From the NCBI GenBank assembly GCA_946122785.1, contig CAMGYJ010000002.1:57189703-57253702 (forward strand): a DNA stretch of 64,000 nt, read 5' to 3'. Every line of letters starts with the position of its first letter. Within the stretch, counting starts at the first letter, position 1. The notes below the pieces were generated by a model. The model had not been told where the DNA came from, ran no database searches, and worked only from the letters and a program-made list of their open reading frames with translations. The stretch comes from Linum tenue. Its lineage: Eukaryota > Streptophyta > Magnoliopsida > Malpighiales > Linaceae. Shown in pieces: positions 34,270 through 48,096 of this stretch. The translations under genes and the position numbers were made by a program.

Positions 34270-37200
34270 AAAAAAGCCACAGTTCGCCTAAGGCCGAATC
34301 CGTGATCCGTAGCGTCCAAAATATAACCAAAATGGCCATTCAAAAAAATCGCCCGAAATCGATGATTGTACCCCTTTGGAATATGTCAAAAATGGACCCA
34401 GAACAAATACGCCCAAATTTGTGGTTAGTAGACTTAATCGTTGGTGGAGGATAGCCTCACGCCGAATCCTTGATCTGTAGCCTTCAAAATCCATGGAAAA
34501 TGGTCTTTCAAAAAAAGCACACGAAAAATTATGAAAATGCCCCCGGAAAAAATTTCGGTCAAATCGGCGATTAATTGACTTTGTCATCGCTTGAGAATTG
34601 ACCCAGTTTGCCTCAGGCCAAATCCGTGATTCGTAGCCTCCAAAATCCAACCAAAATGGCCAATCCAAAAAATCGCCAGAAATCGATGATGATACCCCTT
34701 TGAAATCAGCCAAAAATGGACCCGGAACAAATACGCCCAAATCGGTGCTTAATTGACTTAATCGTCGGTGGGGGATAGCCTCACGACGAATCCTTGATTC
34801 GTAGCCTTCAAAATCCAAGGAAAATGGACTTTATTAAAAAGCACAGGAAAAATTAGGAAAATGCCCCCGAAATAAATTTCCCCCAAATCGGCGATTAATT
34901 GACATTATCATTGGTAAAGAAGATCCCTAGTTCGCGTCAGGCCGAATCCGTGATCCGTACTCTCCAAAATCCAACCAAAATGACCATTCAAAAAATCGCA
35001 CGAAATCGATGATGGTACCCCTTTGAATATGTAAAAAATGGACACATAACAAATACGCCCAAATCGATGGTTAGTAGATTTAATCGTCGGTGGAGGATAG
35101 CCTCACGCCGAATCCTTGATCCGTAGCCTTCAAATCCAAGGAAAATGGTCTTTCGAAAAAAGCACGCGAAAAATTATGAAAATGCCCCCGGAAAAAATTT
35201 CGACCAAATCTGCGACTAATTGACTTCATCATCGCTAGCGAATTGCCCCAGTTTGCCTCAGGCCGAATCTATGATCTGTAGCCTCCAAAATCCAACCAAA
35301 ATGGCCAATCCAAAAAATCGCCCGAAATCGATGATGATACCCTTTGAAATCTGCCAAAAATGGACCCGGAACAAATACGCCCAAATCGGTGCTTAATAGA
35401 CTTAATCGTCGGTGGAGATAGCCTCACGCCAAATCCTTGATTCGTAGCCTTCAAAATCCAATGAAAATGGACTTTATTAAAAAGCACAGGAAAAATTATG
35501 AAAATGCCCCCGGAATAAATTTCCCCCAAATCGACGATTAATTGACTTCATCATCGCTAAAGAAGAGACCTAGTTCGCATCAGGCTGAATCCGTGATTCG
35601 TAGCCTCCAAAATCCAACCAAAATGACCATTAAAAAATCGCTCGAAATCAGTGATGGTATCCCTTTGGAATCTGCTAAAAATGAACCAGGAACAAATTCC
35701 CCCAAATCGGTGCTTAATAGGTTTAATCGTCGATGGAGGATAGCCTCACGCTGAATCCTTGATCCGTAGCCTTCAAAATCCAAGGAAAATGGACTTTCGA
35801 AAAAAGGGCACGAAAAATGACCAAAATGCCCGAGAAAAAATTTCGACCAAATCGGCGATTAATTGACTTCATCATCACTCGAGAATTGCCCCAGTTTGCC
35901 TCAGGCCGAATCCTTGATCCATATCCTCCAAAATCTAACCAAAATGGTCATTCCAAAAAATCATCCTAAATCGATGATGGTACCCTTTGGAATCTGCCAA
36001 AAATGGACCGGGAACAAAGACGCCCAAATCGGTGCTTAATAGACTTAATCGTCGGTGGAGGATAGCCTCCTGCCGAATACTTGATTCGTAGCCTTCAAAT
36101 CCAAGGAAAATGGCCTTTCGAGAAAAGCGCACAAAAAATTATGAAAATGCCCCTAGAAATATTTCGCCCAAATCGCCGATTAATTGATTTCCTCATCAAT
36201 GGAGAATAGCCCATGTTCGCCTCAGGTCGAATTCGTGATCCGTAGCGTCCAAAATCAAAGCAAAATGGACATTCAAAAAAATCACTCGAAATCGGTGATG
36301 GTACCCTTTTGGAATATGCCAAAAATGGACCCGGAACAAATTCGCTCAAATCGCTAGTTAATAGAATTAATCGTCGGTGGAGGATAGCCTCACGCCGAAT
36401 CCAAGACCTGTAGCCTTCCAAATCCAAGGAAAATCGCTTTTCGAAAAAAAGCGCACGGAAAATTATGAATATACCCCCGGAAAATTTTTTGACCAAATCG
36501 GCGATTAATTGAATTCATCATCGCTGGAAAATTTTCTTAGTTTGCCTCAGGCTGAATCTATGATCCTTAGCCTCCAAAATCCAACCAAAATGGCCTTTCC
36601 GAAAAATCGCCCGAAATCAATGATTGTAGCCCTTTGGAATCTGCCAAAAATGGACCCAGAACAAATACGCCCAAATTCGTGCTTAATAGACTTAATCGTC
36701 GGTGAATGATAGCCTCACGCCGAATCCTTGAGTTGTAGCCTTCAAAATCCAAGGAATATCGCGTTTCGAAAAAAACGCACAAAAAATTATGAAAATGCCC
36801 CACGAAAAAATTTCGACCAAATCGGCGATTAATTGACTTCATCATCGTTGAAGAATTGCCCCAGTTTGCCTCAAGCCAAATCTGTGATCCGTAGCCTCCA
36901 AAATCCAACCGAAATGGCAATTCCAAAAAATCACCCAAAATCGATGATGATACCCCTTTGGAATCTGCCAAAAATGGACCCGGAACAAATACGCCAAAAT
37001 CGGGGCTTAATAGACTTAATCGTCGGTGGAGGTAGCTTTCAAAATCCAAGGAAAATAGCTTTTGTAAAAAAGCGCCAAAAATTTATGAAAATGCCCCGGA
37101 ATAAATTTCGCCCAAATAGGTGATTAATTGACTTCATCAAATACTCCCAAATCGGTGCTTAATAGACTTTATCGTCGGTGGAGGATAGCCTCACACCGAA

Positions 37201-40200
37201 TCCTTGATACGTAAGCTTCAAATCCAAGGAAAATGGCCTTTAGAGAAAAGCACACCAAAAATTACAAAAAATGCCCCTAGACAAAATTTCGCCAAAAATC
37301 GTTGGATTAATTAACTTCATTATTGATGGAGAATATTCCCAGTTCGCCTAAGACCGAATTCGTGATCAGTATCGTCCAAAATCCAACCAAAATGGTCATT
37401 CCAAAAAATCACCCAAAATCGGTGATAGTACACCCCTTTAGAATATGTAAAAAATGGACCCGGAACAAATACGCCCAAATCGGTGATTAGTAAACTTAAA
37501 CGTCGGTGGAGGATAGCCTCACGCCGAATCATTGATCTGTAGCCTTCAAAATTCAAGGAAAATGGCATTTCGAAAAAAGCACACAAAAAATTACGAAAAT
37601 GCTCCAGGAAAAAAAATTCGACCAAATCAGCGATTAATTGCCTTCATCATCGCTGGAGAATAGCCCAACTTCACCTTAGGCTAAATCCGTGATCCGTAGC
37701 CTCCAAATTCCAACCAAAATAGCAATTCCAAACAATCGTCCGAAATCGGTAATGGTACCCCTTTGGAATCTGCCAAAAATGGACCAGGAACAAATACGTC
37801 AAAATGGGTGCCTCTCTACTATTTTTTACATCAAACATGCCCCTATACTTTAGAAAAATTATCAAACATGCCCTTATATTAAAATTTCCATTAAAATATG
37901 GTCAACCACGGTTGAACCGAGATTGACCCAACATCGGAAAGATTGGGGATGAAATGTCAGTTTTTCCTCCTCATTTATTTCTCCACGTCTCGTTAAAGTG
38001 AAATTATTAGAGGTATTTGGCTATACAAAAGAAACAAAAAAAATTCTAAAGTCAAATTATTAGGAATATTTTAGACATAGGTGTCGCCCAAACCAATGTT
38101 TGACAATGGTTGATGATTTTTGGATGCAAATTTTAACAGAAGGGTATGTTAGATCATTTTTACAAAGTATAGTGGCATGTTTGATGTAAAAAATAGTAGA
38201 GGGGCATGTTTGATAAAACTGCATAGTAGAGGGGCATATTATACCTATAACCCTAAATTTAATCGTCGGTGGAGGATAGTCTCACGCTGAATCTTTGATT
38301 ACGTAGCTTTCAAAATCTAAGGAAAATGGCCTTTCGAAAAAAGCGAACGAAAAATTATGAAAAATGCCCCCGGAAAAGTTTTTGCTCAAATCGGTGATTA
38401 ATTGACTTCATCATCGCTGGAGAACAAACCCAGTTCGCCTCAAGCCGAATCCGTGATCCGTAGCGTCTAAAACCAAACCAAAATGGCCATTCCAAAAAAT
38501 CACCCGAAATCGGTGTTGGTACCCCATTGGAATATGCCAAAAATGGATCGGGAATATGCCAAAAATGGTACACCCAAATCGCTAGTTAATATACTTAATC
38601 GTCGGTGGAGGATAGCCTCACGCCGAATCCTTGAGCGGTAATATTCAAAATTCAAGGAAAATCGCCTTTCGAAAAAGGCGGACGAAAAATTACGAAAATG
38701 CCCCAGGAAAAAGTTCGACCAACTCGGTGATTAATGGACTTCAACATCGCTGGATAATTGCCCTAGTTTGCCTCAGGCCTAATCTATGATCCGTAGCCTC
38801 CAAAATCCAACCAAAATGGCCAGTCCAAAAAATCGCCCGAAATCGATGATGGTACCCCTTTGGAATCTGCTAAAATTGAAACTGGAACAAATACGCTCAA
38901 ATGGGTGCTTAATAGATTTAATCGTCGGTGGAGGATAGCCTCACGCCGAATCCTTGATCCGTAGCCTTCAAAATCTAAGGAAAATGGTCTTTCGAAAGAA
39001 CCGCACGAAAATAATAGAAAAATAGTTCCGGATTAAATTTTGCCCAAATCGGCCATTAATTGACTTCATCATCGCTGGAGAATAGCCCTTGTTCGCCTTA
39101 GGTCGAATCTGTGATCCATAGCCTACAAAATCAAACCAAAATGGCAATTCCAAAAAACTGCCCGAAATCAGTGATGGTGCCCTTCGGAATCTGCCAAAAA
39201 ATTACCCGGAACAAATACACCAAATTCGGTGCTTAATAGACTTAATCGTCGGTGGAGGATAGTCTCCCGCCTAATACCTGATCTGTAGCCTTCAAAAAAA
39301 TTACGAAAATGCCCCCGGAAAATATTTCTCCCAAATCTGTGATTAATTGACTTCATCATCGATGGAGAATAGCCCCAGTTCGACTCAGGGCGAATGCGTG
39401 ATCCATAGCCTCCAAAATCCAAGGAAAATGGTCATTTTAAAAAATCGGCCAAAATCTGTGATAGTACCCCCTTTGGAATCTCTTGAAAATGGATCTGAAA
39501 CAAATAGGTACAAATCGGAGCTTAATAGACTAATCATCGTTGGAGGATAGCCTCACGCCGAATCCTTGATCAGTAGCCTTCAAATCCAAAGAAAGGGCCT
39601 ATCGAAAAAAGAGCACGAAAAATACGAAAATCCCACTGGAAAAAATTTCGCATAATTCGGCGATTAATTGACTTCATCATCTCTGGAGAATAGCCTCAGT
39701 TTACCTCAGGCCGAATCTGTTATTCGTAGCCTCCAAAATCCAATCAAAATGGTAATTCCAAAAATTGGCGCGAAATCACTAATGGTACCCCTCTGGAATC
39801 AGCAAAAAATGGACCCGGAACAAATACACCCAAATGGGTGCTTAATAAACTTAATCGTCGGTGGAGGATAGCCTCACGCCGAATCTTTGATCAGTGGCCT
39901 TCAAAATCCATGGAAAATGGCCTTTCGAAAAAAGCACACGAAAAAATTACGAAATTCCCGGAAAAGTTTTTGCTCAAATTGGTTATTAATTGACTTCACC
40001 ATCGCTGGAGAATAGCCCCAGTTCACTTTAGGCTGAATCCGTGATTCGTAGCCTCCAAAATACAACCGAAATGGCCATTCCAAAAAAAATCGCCCGAAAG
40101 CGATGATGGTACCCCTTTGAATCTGCCAAAAAGCGACTCGGGACAAATACGCCCAAATTGGTGCTTAATAGACTTAATCGTCAGTGGAAGATAGCTCACG

Positions 40201-42121
40201 CCGAATCCTTGATCCGTAGCCATCAAAATCCAAGGAAAATGGCATTTCGAAAAAAGAGAACGAAAAATGACGAAAATTCCCCTAGAAAAGTTTTTGCTCA
40301 AATAAGTGATTAATTGACTTCATCATCGCTGGAGAATAGCCCCGGTTTGCCTTAGGCTATATCCATGATCCGTAGCCTCCAAAATCCAATCAAAATAGCC
40401 ATTCCAAAAAATCGCCTGAAATCGCTAATGGTACCCCTTTAAAATCTGCCAAAAATGGACCCGTAATAAATACGCCCAAATTGGTGCTTAATAGACTTAA
40501 TCCCCGTTGGAGGATAGCCTCACGCAGAATCATTTATCCGTAAAGGAAAATGGCTTTTCGAAAATTGGAAAAAATTACGAAAATTCCCATGGAAATTTTT
40601 GCTTAAACCGGTGATTAATTTACTTTATCATCGTTGGAGAATATCCCCAGTTCGCTTAAGGCTGCATCCGTGATCCGTAGCCTCCAAAACCCAACAAAAA
40701 TGGCCATTCCAAAAAATCGCCCGAAATCAGCAATGGTACCCCTTTGGAATCTGACAAAAATGGACCCGAAACAATGACGCCCAAATTGGTGCTTAATAGA
40801 CTTAATCGTCAGTGGAGGATAGCTTAACACTGAATCCTTGATCCGTAGCCTTCAAAAGACAAGGAAAATGGCATTTCAAAAAAAGCGGACGAAATTTACG
40901 AAAATGCCACTAGAAAAGTTTTTCCTCAAATCGGTGATTAATTGACTTCATCATCGCTGGGGAATAGCCCCAGCTCGCCTTAGGTTGAATCCATGATCCG
41001 TAGCCTCCAAAATGCAACCAAAATGGCCATTCCTTAAAATCGCCCAAAATTGGTGATGGTACCCCTTTGGAATCTGGCAAAAATCGATCTGAACAAATAC
41101 ACCTAATTTGGTGCTTAATAGACTTAATCGTTGGGGAGGATAGCCTCACGCAAAATCCTTGATCCGTAGCCTTCAAAATCTAAGGAAAATGGCCTTTCGA
41201 AAAAAGCGCACTAAAAATTACGAAAATGCCCCATGATCCGTAGCTTACAAGATCCAAACAAAATGGTCATTCTAAAAAATCGCCCAAAATGGTCATCCCT
41301 TTGGAATCTGCCTAAAATGGATCCGGAACAAGTACGCCCAAATCGTTGCTTAATAGACTTAAACGTTGGTCGAGGATAGCCTGACGGAGAATCCTTGACC
41401 CGTAGCCTTCAAATTCAAAGAAAATGGCCTTTTGATAAAAGCACACAACAAATTACGAAAATGCCCCCAGAAAAAATTTCATCTAAATCGGCGATTAATT
41501 GAGTTCATCATCGCTGGAGAATATCTCGAGTTTGCCTCAAGCCGAATCCGTGAGTCGTAGCCTCCAAAATCCAACCAAAATGGCAATTCAAAAAAAAATC
41601 GCTCGAAATCGGTAATGGTACCACTTTGAAATCTGCAAAAAATGGACACGGAACAACTACGCCCAAATGAGTGCTTAAAAGACTTAATCGTCAGGGGAGG
41701 ATAGCCTCACGCCGAATCCTTAATCCATAGCCTTCAAAATCCAAGGAAAATGGCCTTTCGAAAAAAGCGAACTTAAAAATTCCGAAAATGCCCCGGATTT
41801 TTTTTTTTTGCCCAAATCGGCGATTAATTGACTTCATCATCCCTAGAGACCCAGTTCGCCTCAGGCCGAATCCATGATCCGTAGCCTACAAGATCCAACC
41901 ATAATGGTCATTCCAAAAAATCGCTCAAAATCGGTGATGACACCCCTTTAGAATCTGCCAAAAATGGACCCGGAACAAGTACGTACAAATCGGTACTTAA
42001 TAGACTTAATCATCGGTGGAGGATAGCCTCACGGTGAATCCTTGATCCGTAGCCTTCAAAAAATAACGAAAATGGCCCTGGAAATTTTTTTACCCAAATC
42101 GGCTATTGATTAACTTCATCA
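34270..42121 (+). repeat. Dimeric ~330 bp satellite array, first orientation
   Basis: About 23 repeats of a ~325-335 base unit. Each unit has two related halves: one built on GCCTCACGCCGAATCCTTGA...TTCAAAATCCAAGG, the other on GCCTCAGGCCGAATCCGTGA...CTCCAAAATCCAACC. The halves share CCGAATCC(G/T)TGATCCGTAGCCT and a CCCAAATCGG(C/T)G...TTAATNGACTT block, so the array derives from a ~165 base monomer that became a dimer. Individual units differ by perhaps 5-15 percent, and partial units occur near 37070-37140 and 41210-41240. A MITE interrupts at 37811-38253. No gene is supported. Confidence 0.95.
37811..38253. mobile_element. Truncated copy of the 28414-28907 MITE in the satellite
   Basis: It shares CTACTATTTTTTACATC, AACATGCCCCT and the right end ATTATACCTATAACCC with the intact element, but lacks roughly the first 50 bases of the left arm. 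Satellite resumes directly on both sides (GGGTG before, AATCGTCGGTGG after). Confidence 0.75.
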
Positions 42122-45100
42122 TAGATTTGGGCGTATTTGTTTCGGGTCCATTTGTCGCAGATTTCAAAGGGGTACCATTATCGATTTCGGGCGATTTTTT
42201 GGAATGGTCATTTTAGTTGTATTTAGGAGGCTACGAATCACGAATTAGGCCTAAGGCGAACTAAGGATATTCTCCAGCGATGATGAAGTCAATCAATCGC
42301 CTCTTGAACAAAAAAAATTCCCGGGCATTTTCATACTTTTTTGCGCTCTTTTTCCGAAAGACCATTTTTCGTGGATTTTGAAGGCTACGGATCTAGGATT
42401 CGGCATGAGGCTATCCTTCACCGATGATTATGTCTATTAAGCACCGATTTGGGTGTATTTGTTCTAGGTCCATTTTTAGCAGATTCGAAAGGGGTACCAT
42501 CACCGATTTCGGCCGATTTTTTGGAATGGCTGATATTTGTTGGATTTTGGAGGCTACGGAGCATAGATTCGTCCTTAGGCGAACTCGGCTATTCTCCTGC
42601 GATGATGAAGTCAATTAATCACTGATTTGGGGGGAATTTATTCCAGGTGTATTTTCGTAATTTTTCGTGCACTTTTTTCAAAAGTTCGTTTTCCTTGGAT
42701 TTTGAAGACTACGGATCAAGGATTTGGCGTGACGTTATCCTCCTCGGACGATTAAGTCTATTAAGCACCTAATTGGTCGTACTTGTTCCGGGTCCATTTT
42801 TTGGCAGATTCCAAAGGGGTACCATTACCAATTTCTGGCGATTTTTTGAAATGACCATTTTGGTTGGATTTTGGAGGCTACGGATCACGGATTCGGCCTG
42901 AGCCGAAGTGCAGCTATTCTCCATCGATGATGAAGTCAATTAATTGCCGATTTAGCAATAAACAATTTCGGGGGCATTATCGTTGTTTTTCGTTCAATTT
43001 TTTCGAAAGGATAATTTCCTTGAATTTTGAAGGCTACGGATCAAGGATTCGGCGTAAGGCTATCCTCCACTGACGATTAAATCTATTAAGCACCGATTTC
43101 AGATGATTGTGGACGATTAAATCCTCCATTTTTGGCAAATTCCAAAGAGATACCACCGATTTCGGACGATTTTTTGGAATGACCATTTTGGTTGGATTTT
43201 GGAGGCTACGGATCACATATTCGGCCTGAGTCGAACTGGGGCTATTCTCAAGCGATGATGAAGTCAATTAATCGCCGATTTGGGCGAAATTACTTCCGGG
43301 GGATTTTTCATAATATTTCGTGCGCTTTTTTCGAAGGCCATTTTCCTTAGATTTTGAAGGCTACGGATCGAGGATTCGCCGTGAGGCTATCCTCCACCTA
43401 CGATTAAGTCTATTATGCACCGATTTGGGCGTATTTGTTCCGTGTCCATTTTTGGCAGATTCCAAAGCGGTCATCACTGATTTCTACGATTTTTTGGAAT
43501 GACCATTTTGGTTGGATTTTGGAGGCTACGGATCACAAATTCGGTCTGAGGCGAACTAGGTTTATTCTTTCATCGATGATGAAGTCAATTAATCGCCGAT
43601 TGTGGCGAAATTTTTTTTGGTGGCATTTTTGTAATTTTTCGTGCGCTTTTTTTTGAAAGACCATTATCCTTGTATTTTCAAGGCTACGGATCAAGGATTC
43701 GGCTTGAGGCTATCCTCCACCGACTATAAAGTATATTAAGCACCGATTTGGGCGTATTTGTTCCGAATCCATTTTTGGCAGATTTCAAATGCTTACCATC
43801 ACCGATTACGGGCGATTTTTTGGAATGGCCATTTTGGTTGGATTTTGGGGGCTACGAATCATGAGTTACGCGTAAGGCGAACTAGGGCTATTCTCCAGCG
43901 ATGATGAAGTCAATTAATCACGTTTTGGATGAAATTTTTCCGGGTGCATTTTTGTACTTTTTTGTGCACTTTTTTCGAAAGGCCATTTTCTATGGATTTT
44001 GAAGGCTACGGATCAAGAATTCGGCATGAGGCTATCCTACATCGACGATTATGTCTATTAAGCACTCATTTGTGCGTATTTGTTCGAGGTCCATTTTTAG
44101 CAGACTCCAAAGGTGTACCATCACCGATTTCGGTCGATTTTTTTTGAAAGGTCATTTTGGTTGGATTTTGGAGGTTACGGATCACAGATCGACCTTAGGC
44201 GAACTCGGGCTATTCTCCTGTGATGATGAAGTCTATTAATCGCCGGTTTGGGGGAAATTTCTTCTAGGTGCATTTTCGTAGTTTTTCGTGCGCTGTTTTT
44301 GAAAGGCCATTTTCTTGGATTTTGAAGACTACTGAACAAGGATTTGACGTGAGGTTATCCTCCACAAACGATTAAGTCTATTTAGCACATATTTGGGCGT
44401 ATTTGATCCGGACCCATTTTTGGCAGATTCCAAAGGGGTACCATTACAGATTTCTGGCGATTTTTGGAATGGCCATTTGGTTGGATTTTGGAGGCTACGG
44501 ATCACTGATTCGGCCTGAGCTGAACAGGGTTGTTCTTCATCGATGATGAAGTCAATTAATTGCCGATTTAGTAAAACAAATTCAGGCGGCATTTTCGTTG
44601 TTTTTCGTTCAATTTTTTCGAAAGGCCAATTTCCTTGAATTTTGAAGGCTATGGATCAAGGATTCGGCTTGAGGCTATTCTCCACCGACTTGGGCGTATT
44701 TGTTCCGTGTCCATTTTTGGGAGATTCCACAGGGGTACCATCACTGATTTCTACGATTTTTTTGGAATGGCCATTTTGGTTGGATTTTGTAGGCTACGGA
44801 TTCGGGCTGAGACGAACTGGGGCTATTCCCAAGCGATGAAGAAGTCAATTAATCTCCGATTTGGACGAAATTTCTTCCGAGTGCATTTTTCCTAATTTTT
44901 TGTGAGATTTTTTTGAATTTTTATTTTCCTTGGATTTTGAAGGCTACGGATCAAGGATTTGGCGTGTCTCTATCGTCCACTGACGATTAAGATTAAGCAC
45001 CGATTTTGGGGAATTTTTTCGGGTCCATTTTTGGAAGATTCCATAAGGGTACCATCGCCGATTTTGGGCGTTTTTGTTTAACGGCTATTTTGGTTGGATT

Positions 45101-46342
45101 TTTGAAGATCACGGATTTGGCCTGAGGCGAACTGGGGCTATTCTCCAACGATGATGAAGTCAATTATTCGCCGATTTAGGCGAAATTTTTCTGGGGGCAT
45201 TTATGTAATTTTTCGTGTTATTTTTTTAAAGACCATTTTCCTTGTATTTTGAAGTCTACGGATCAAGGATTCGGCGTGAGGCTATCCTGCATGAAGATTA
45301 ATCTATTAAGCACCAATTTGGGTGTATTTGTTCCGGGTCGATTTTTTGCAGATTCCAAAAGGGTACCATCATCGATTTCAGGCGATTTTTTTAGAATGGC
45401 CATTTTTATTGGATTTTTTAGGTTACGGATCACGGATTCAGACTGAGGCAAACTGGGGATATTCTCTAGCGATAATGAAGTCAATTGATCGCCGATTTGA
45501 GCGAAATTTTTTCCAGGGGCATTTTCGTAGTTTTTTCGTGCGCTTTTTTCCAAAGGACATTTTACTTGGATTTTGAAAACTACGGATCAAGGATTCGGTG
45601 TGAGGCTATCCTCCACCGACGATTAAGTCTATTAAGCACCGATTTGGACGTATTTGTTCCGGGTCCATTTTTAGCAAATTCCAAAGGAGGGTACCATTAC
45701 AGATTTCAGTCGATTTTTTGGAATGACCATTTTGGTTGGATTTTGGAGGCTACGGATCACGGATTAGTCCTGAGCCGAACTGGGCTATTCTCCATCCATG
45801 TTGAAGTCAATTAATTGTCGATTTAGCAACAACAACAAAAAATCGGGGCATTTTCTTTGGTTTCGTTCGATTTTTTGGAAAGACCATTTTTCTTGGATTT
45901 TGAAGGCTACGGATCAAGGATTCGGCGTGAGGTTATCCTCAATTGACGATAAAGTCTATCAAGCACCGATTTGGGTGTAATTGTTTCGGGTTCATTTTTG
46001 GCAGATTCCAAAGGGATACCAATACCGAGTTTGGGCGATATTTTGGAATGGCCATATTGTTTGAATTTTGGAGGCTACGGATCACGGATTCGGTCTGAGG
46101 CGAACTAGGGCTATTCTCCATCGATGATGAAGTCAATTAGTCGCCGATTTTGGCGAAATTTTTTCTGGGGGCATTTTTGTAATTTTTCATGCGCTTTTTC
46201 TGAAAGGCTATTATCCTTGGATTTTGAAGGCTACCAATCAAGCATTCGGCGTGAGGCTATCCTCCATCGACGATTAATTCTATTAAGCACGATTTGGGCG
46301 TATTTGTTCCGGGTCCATTTTTGGCAGATTCCAAAGGGGTAA
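42122..46342 (-). repeat. Same satellite, inverted orientation
   Basis: From GATTTGGGCGTATTTGTTTCG onward all units are the reverse complement of those before 42121, about 13 dimers. The switch occurs within a unit at ...AACTTCATCATAGATTTGGGCG. The array stops inside the word CAAAGGGGTACCATCACC at 46342, where plastid DNA begins, and resumes with GTACCATCACC near 51696. Confidence 0.95.
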
Positions 46343-46980
46343 TTACCATATAAGATAAATAAGCGCAAAAATAAGGGCCGAATGGGGGGAATTCTAGGAG
46401 GTATTATTTTATTCGTCTTCCTAGTCTTCGACCCAAGAGGGGGTTGTGGAAAATTTATTTTCTTGGGTCGAAAGACTAATGATACCTGATTTTTTTGTTA
46501 AAGATTCATATTCTTATCTTAATTATCCTGATATTAATAAAACAACAAAACAGAAAAAAGAAAGTTTATGTTCTTGTAAAAAGAAAAAATAATTATACAA
46601 AGAAAAAAATGAATTTAACTAAAAAAAGGAATCGTAATCAAAAATGTTTGGCTTTTTTGAGAACTTTTTGAATTACTACATTAAATTTTGACTCAAAAAG
46701 TTCTCACCAGTTTGTTTGAGGCTTCTTCTATTTCGATTATTTCTATTTCGAATATGTTGTTCTATGGGTGGATTTGGCAGAGCACCCTTTCTTCAATTCA
46801 ATTAGATGTTAATGTAAATGAACCATAACTATGAAGTCCTATTCCTAATAAATTAACCCCAAAATAACATATCCAAATTAGAAAAAAGCCAATAGAAGCG
46901 ATAATTGCGGAATTTAAACCTTCCCCATTTTTATTTACTCGGATATGGAAATAAATCGCGAATATGGTCCAAGTAATAAA
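46343..46980 (-). other. Nuclear plastid DNA (ccsA 3' end and ccsA-ndhD spacer)
   Basis: The bases below 46798 read as the AT-rich plastid spacer downstream of ccsA, and 46798-46980 encode the ccsA C-terminus (separate entry). The left junction falls inside a satellite unit. The plastid piece continues at 50794 on the far side of the Mutator-like element. Confidence 0.8.
46798..46980 (-). pseudogene. ccsA: ccsA C-terminal part (nuclear copy)
   Basis: CcsA is the plastid cytochrome c biogenesis (system II) haem-attachment membrane protein. This minus-strand piece encodes [15 protein letters not shown], then [20 protein letters not shown] and [12 protein letters not shown], ending at TGA 46798-46800. 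It is the normal C-terminus of a ~320-residue CcsA, open and apparently undecayed, but severed from its N-terminal part by 3.8 kb of inserted DNA, so it cannot be expressed as CcsA here. Confidence 0.9.
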
Positions 46981-47200
46981 GGGAGCGGATATGGTGACAA
47001 CACCATATTTGTTGTTATTGTAACAACACTAGTCTTCAACCAATAGGAAGCTAGGGTTGTGATGACTTTTTATTAGCTTAGTTGACCTAGTGTAAAATAA
47101 AAACAGGGGTATAATTGTCATTATTAAAAAATTTGTTTAAATAATAAATAATAAAAAAAATAAAAAAATAAAAAATATTTTTTATTTTCTACCCAAAATT

Positions 47201-47445
47201 TTGGTCGCCGGAATTATGTCACGGGTCACCGGAAAATGGTCGCCAGTCACCGGAATATGCCAGTTTCCCATCGGAATATGCCACCGTCGCCGGAATATGC
47301 TTACCGGCGTCGGATTATGCTTACCGGGGTCGAAATCTAGTCATTGGGGCCGGAATATGCCTATCGGCGTCGGAATCTGCTCACTGACGGTCATCGGAGT
47401 TCGGTCAATGAACTTCGTTGACCGGTCAACGGTCAACGACCACCG
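47201..47445. repeat. GC-rich CCGGAATATGC minisatellite
   Basis: Variants of CGCCGGAATATGC, CACCGG and TTACCGGCGTCGG recur every ~15-30 bases, ending with TTGACCGGTCAACGGTCAAC. It lies just inside the left end of the Mutator-like element. Confidence 0.6.
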
Positions 47446-47459
47446 GATGTTATGGTCTT

Positions 47460-47972
47460 CATTGTGAGATTTATGGTTTGGTTTCTCACATTTTTGTATG
47501 CCTTTTGTTGGTTGCTTTATCGCGTTTGTGGTTTGCATTGAGAATTTTCTGGTTTGCTTTATCATGTTTGTGGTTTGCATTGAGAAGTTTCTGGTTTGTT
47601 TTCAAAAACTTTGTGGTTTGCATTGTGAGGTTTTTGGTTTGTTTTAATATATTTGTGGTTTGCATTAGGACGTTTATGGTTTGCTTTTTTGTGGTTTGAT
47701 TTACTGTGTTTGTGGTTTGCATAGGAGGTTTCTGGTATGCTTTCGCAAATGTTGTGGTTTGCTTTGTGGGGGTTGTGGTTTGTTTTAGAGGATTTGTGGT
47801 CTCCATTAAGAGATTTCTGGTTTGCATTAAGAAGTTTCTGGTGTGCTTTCGAAACTTTTGTGGTTTGCTTTGCGAGGTTTCTGGTTTGTTTTAATATATT
47901 TGTGGTCTGCAGTAGGACATTTTTGGTTTGTTTTACCGTGTTTGTAGTTTGCATTAGGGGGTTTCTGGTGTG
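47460..47972. repeat. Tandem ~36 bp TTTGTGGTTTGC repeats
   Basis: Degenerate copies of TTTGTGGTTTGCATTGAGAA and TTTCTGGTTTGCTTT alternate for about 510 bases, at roughly 36-base spacing. Long frames on both strands (for example AVCF/WFAL-like plus and ANHK/QTT-like minus peptides) are by-products of the repeat. Confidence 0.8.
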
Positions 47973-48096
47973 CTCGCAAAGCAACAACAATATAAGATAT
48001 TTGTTACTGGAACATATACAAAGATTTGTACGTAACAAAGTCATATTCCTATATTTACTAACTAAAACAACAAGCACATTAATGGCAACATCTATG

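Noticed and set aside
34288..46342. Dozens of 60-176 codon frames in the satellite as a gene family
   Set aside because: They are phase-shifted copies of the same repeat, lack start context and splice logic, and are broken at random. Kept only as a low-weight observation.
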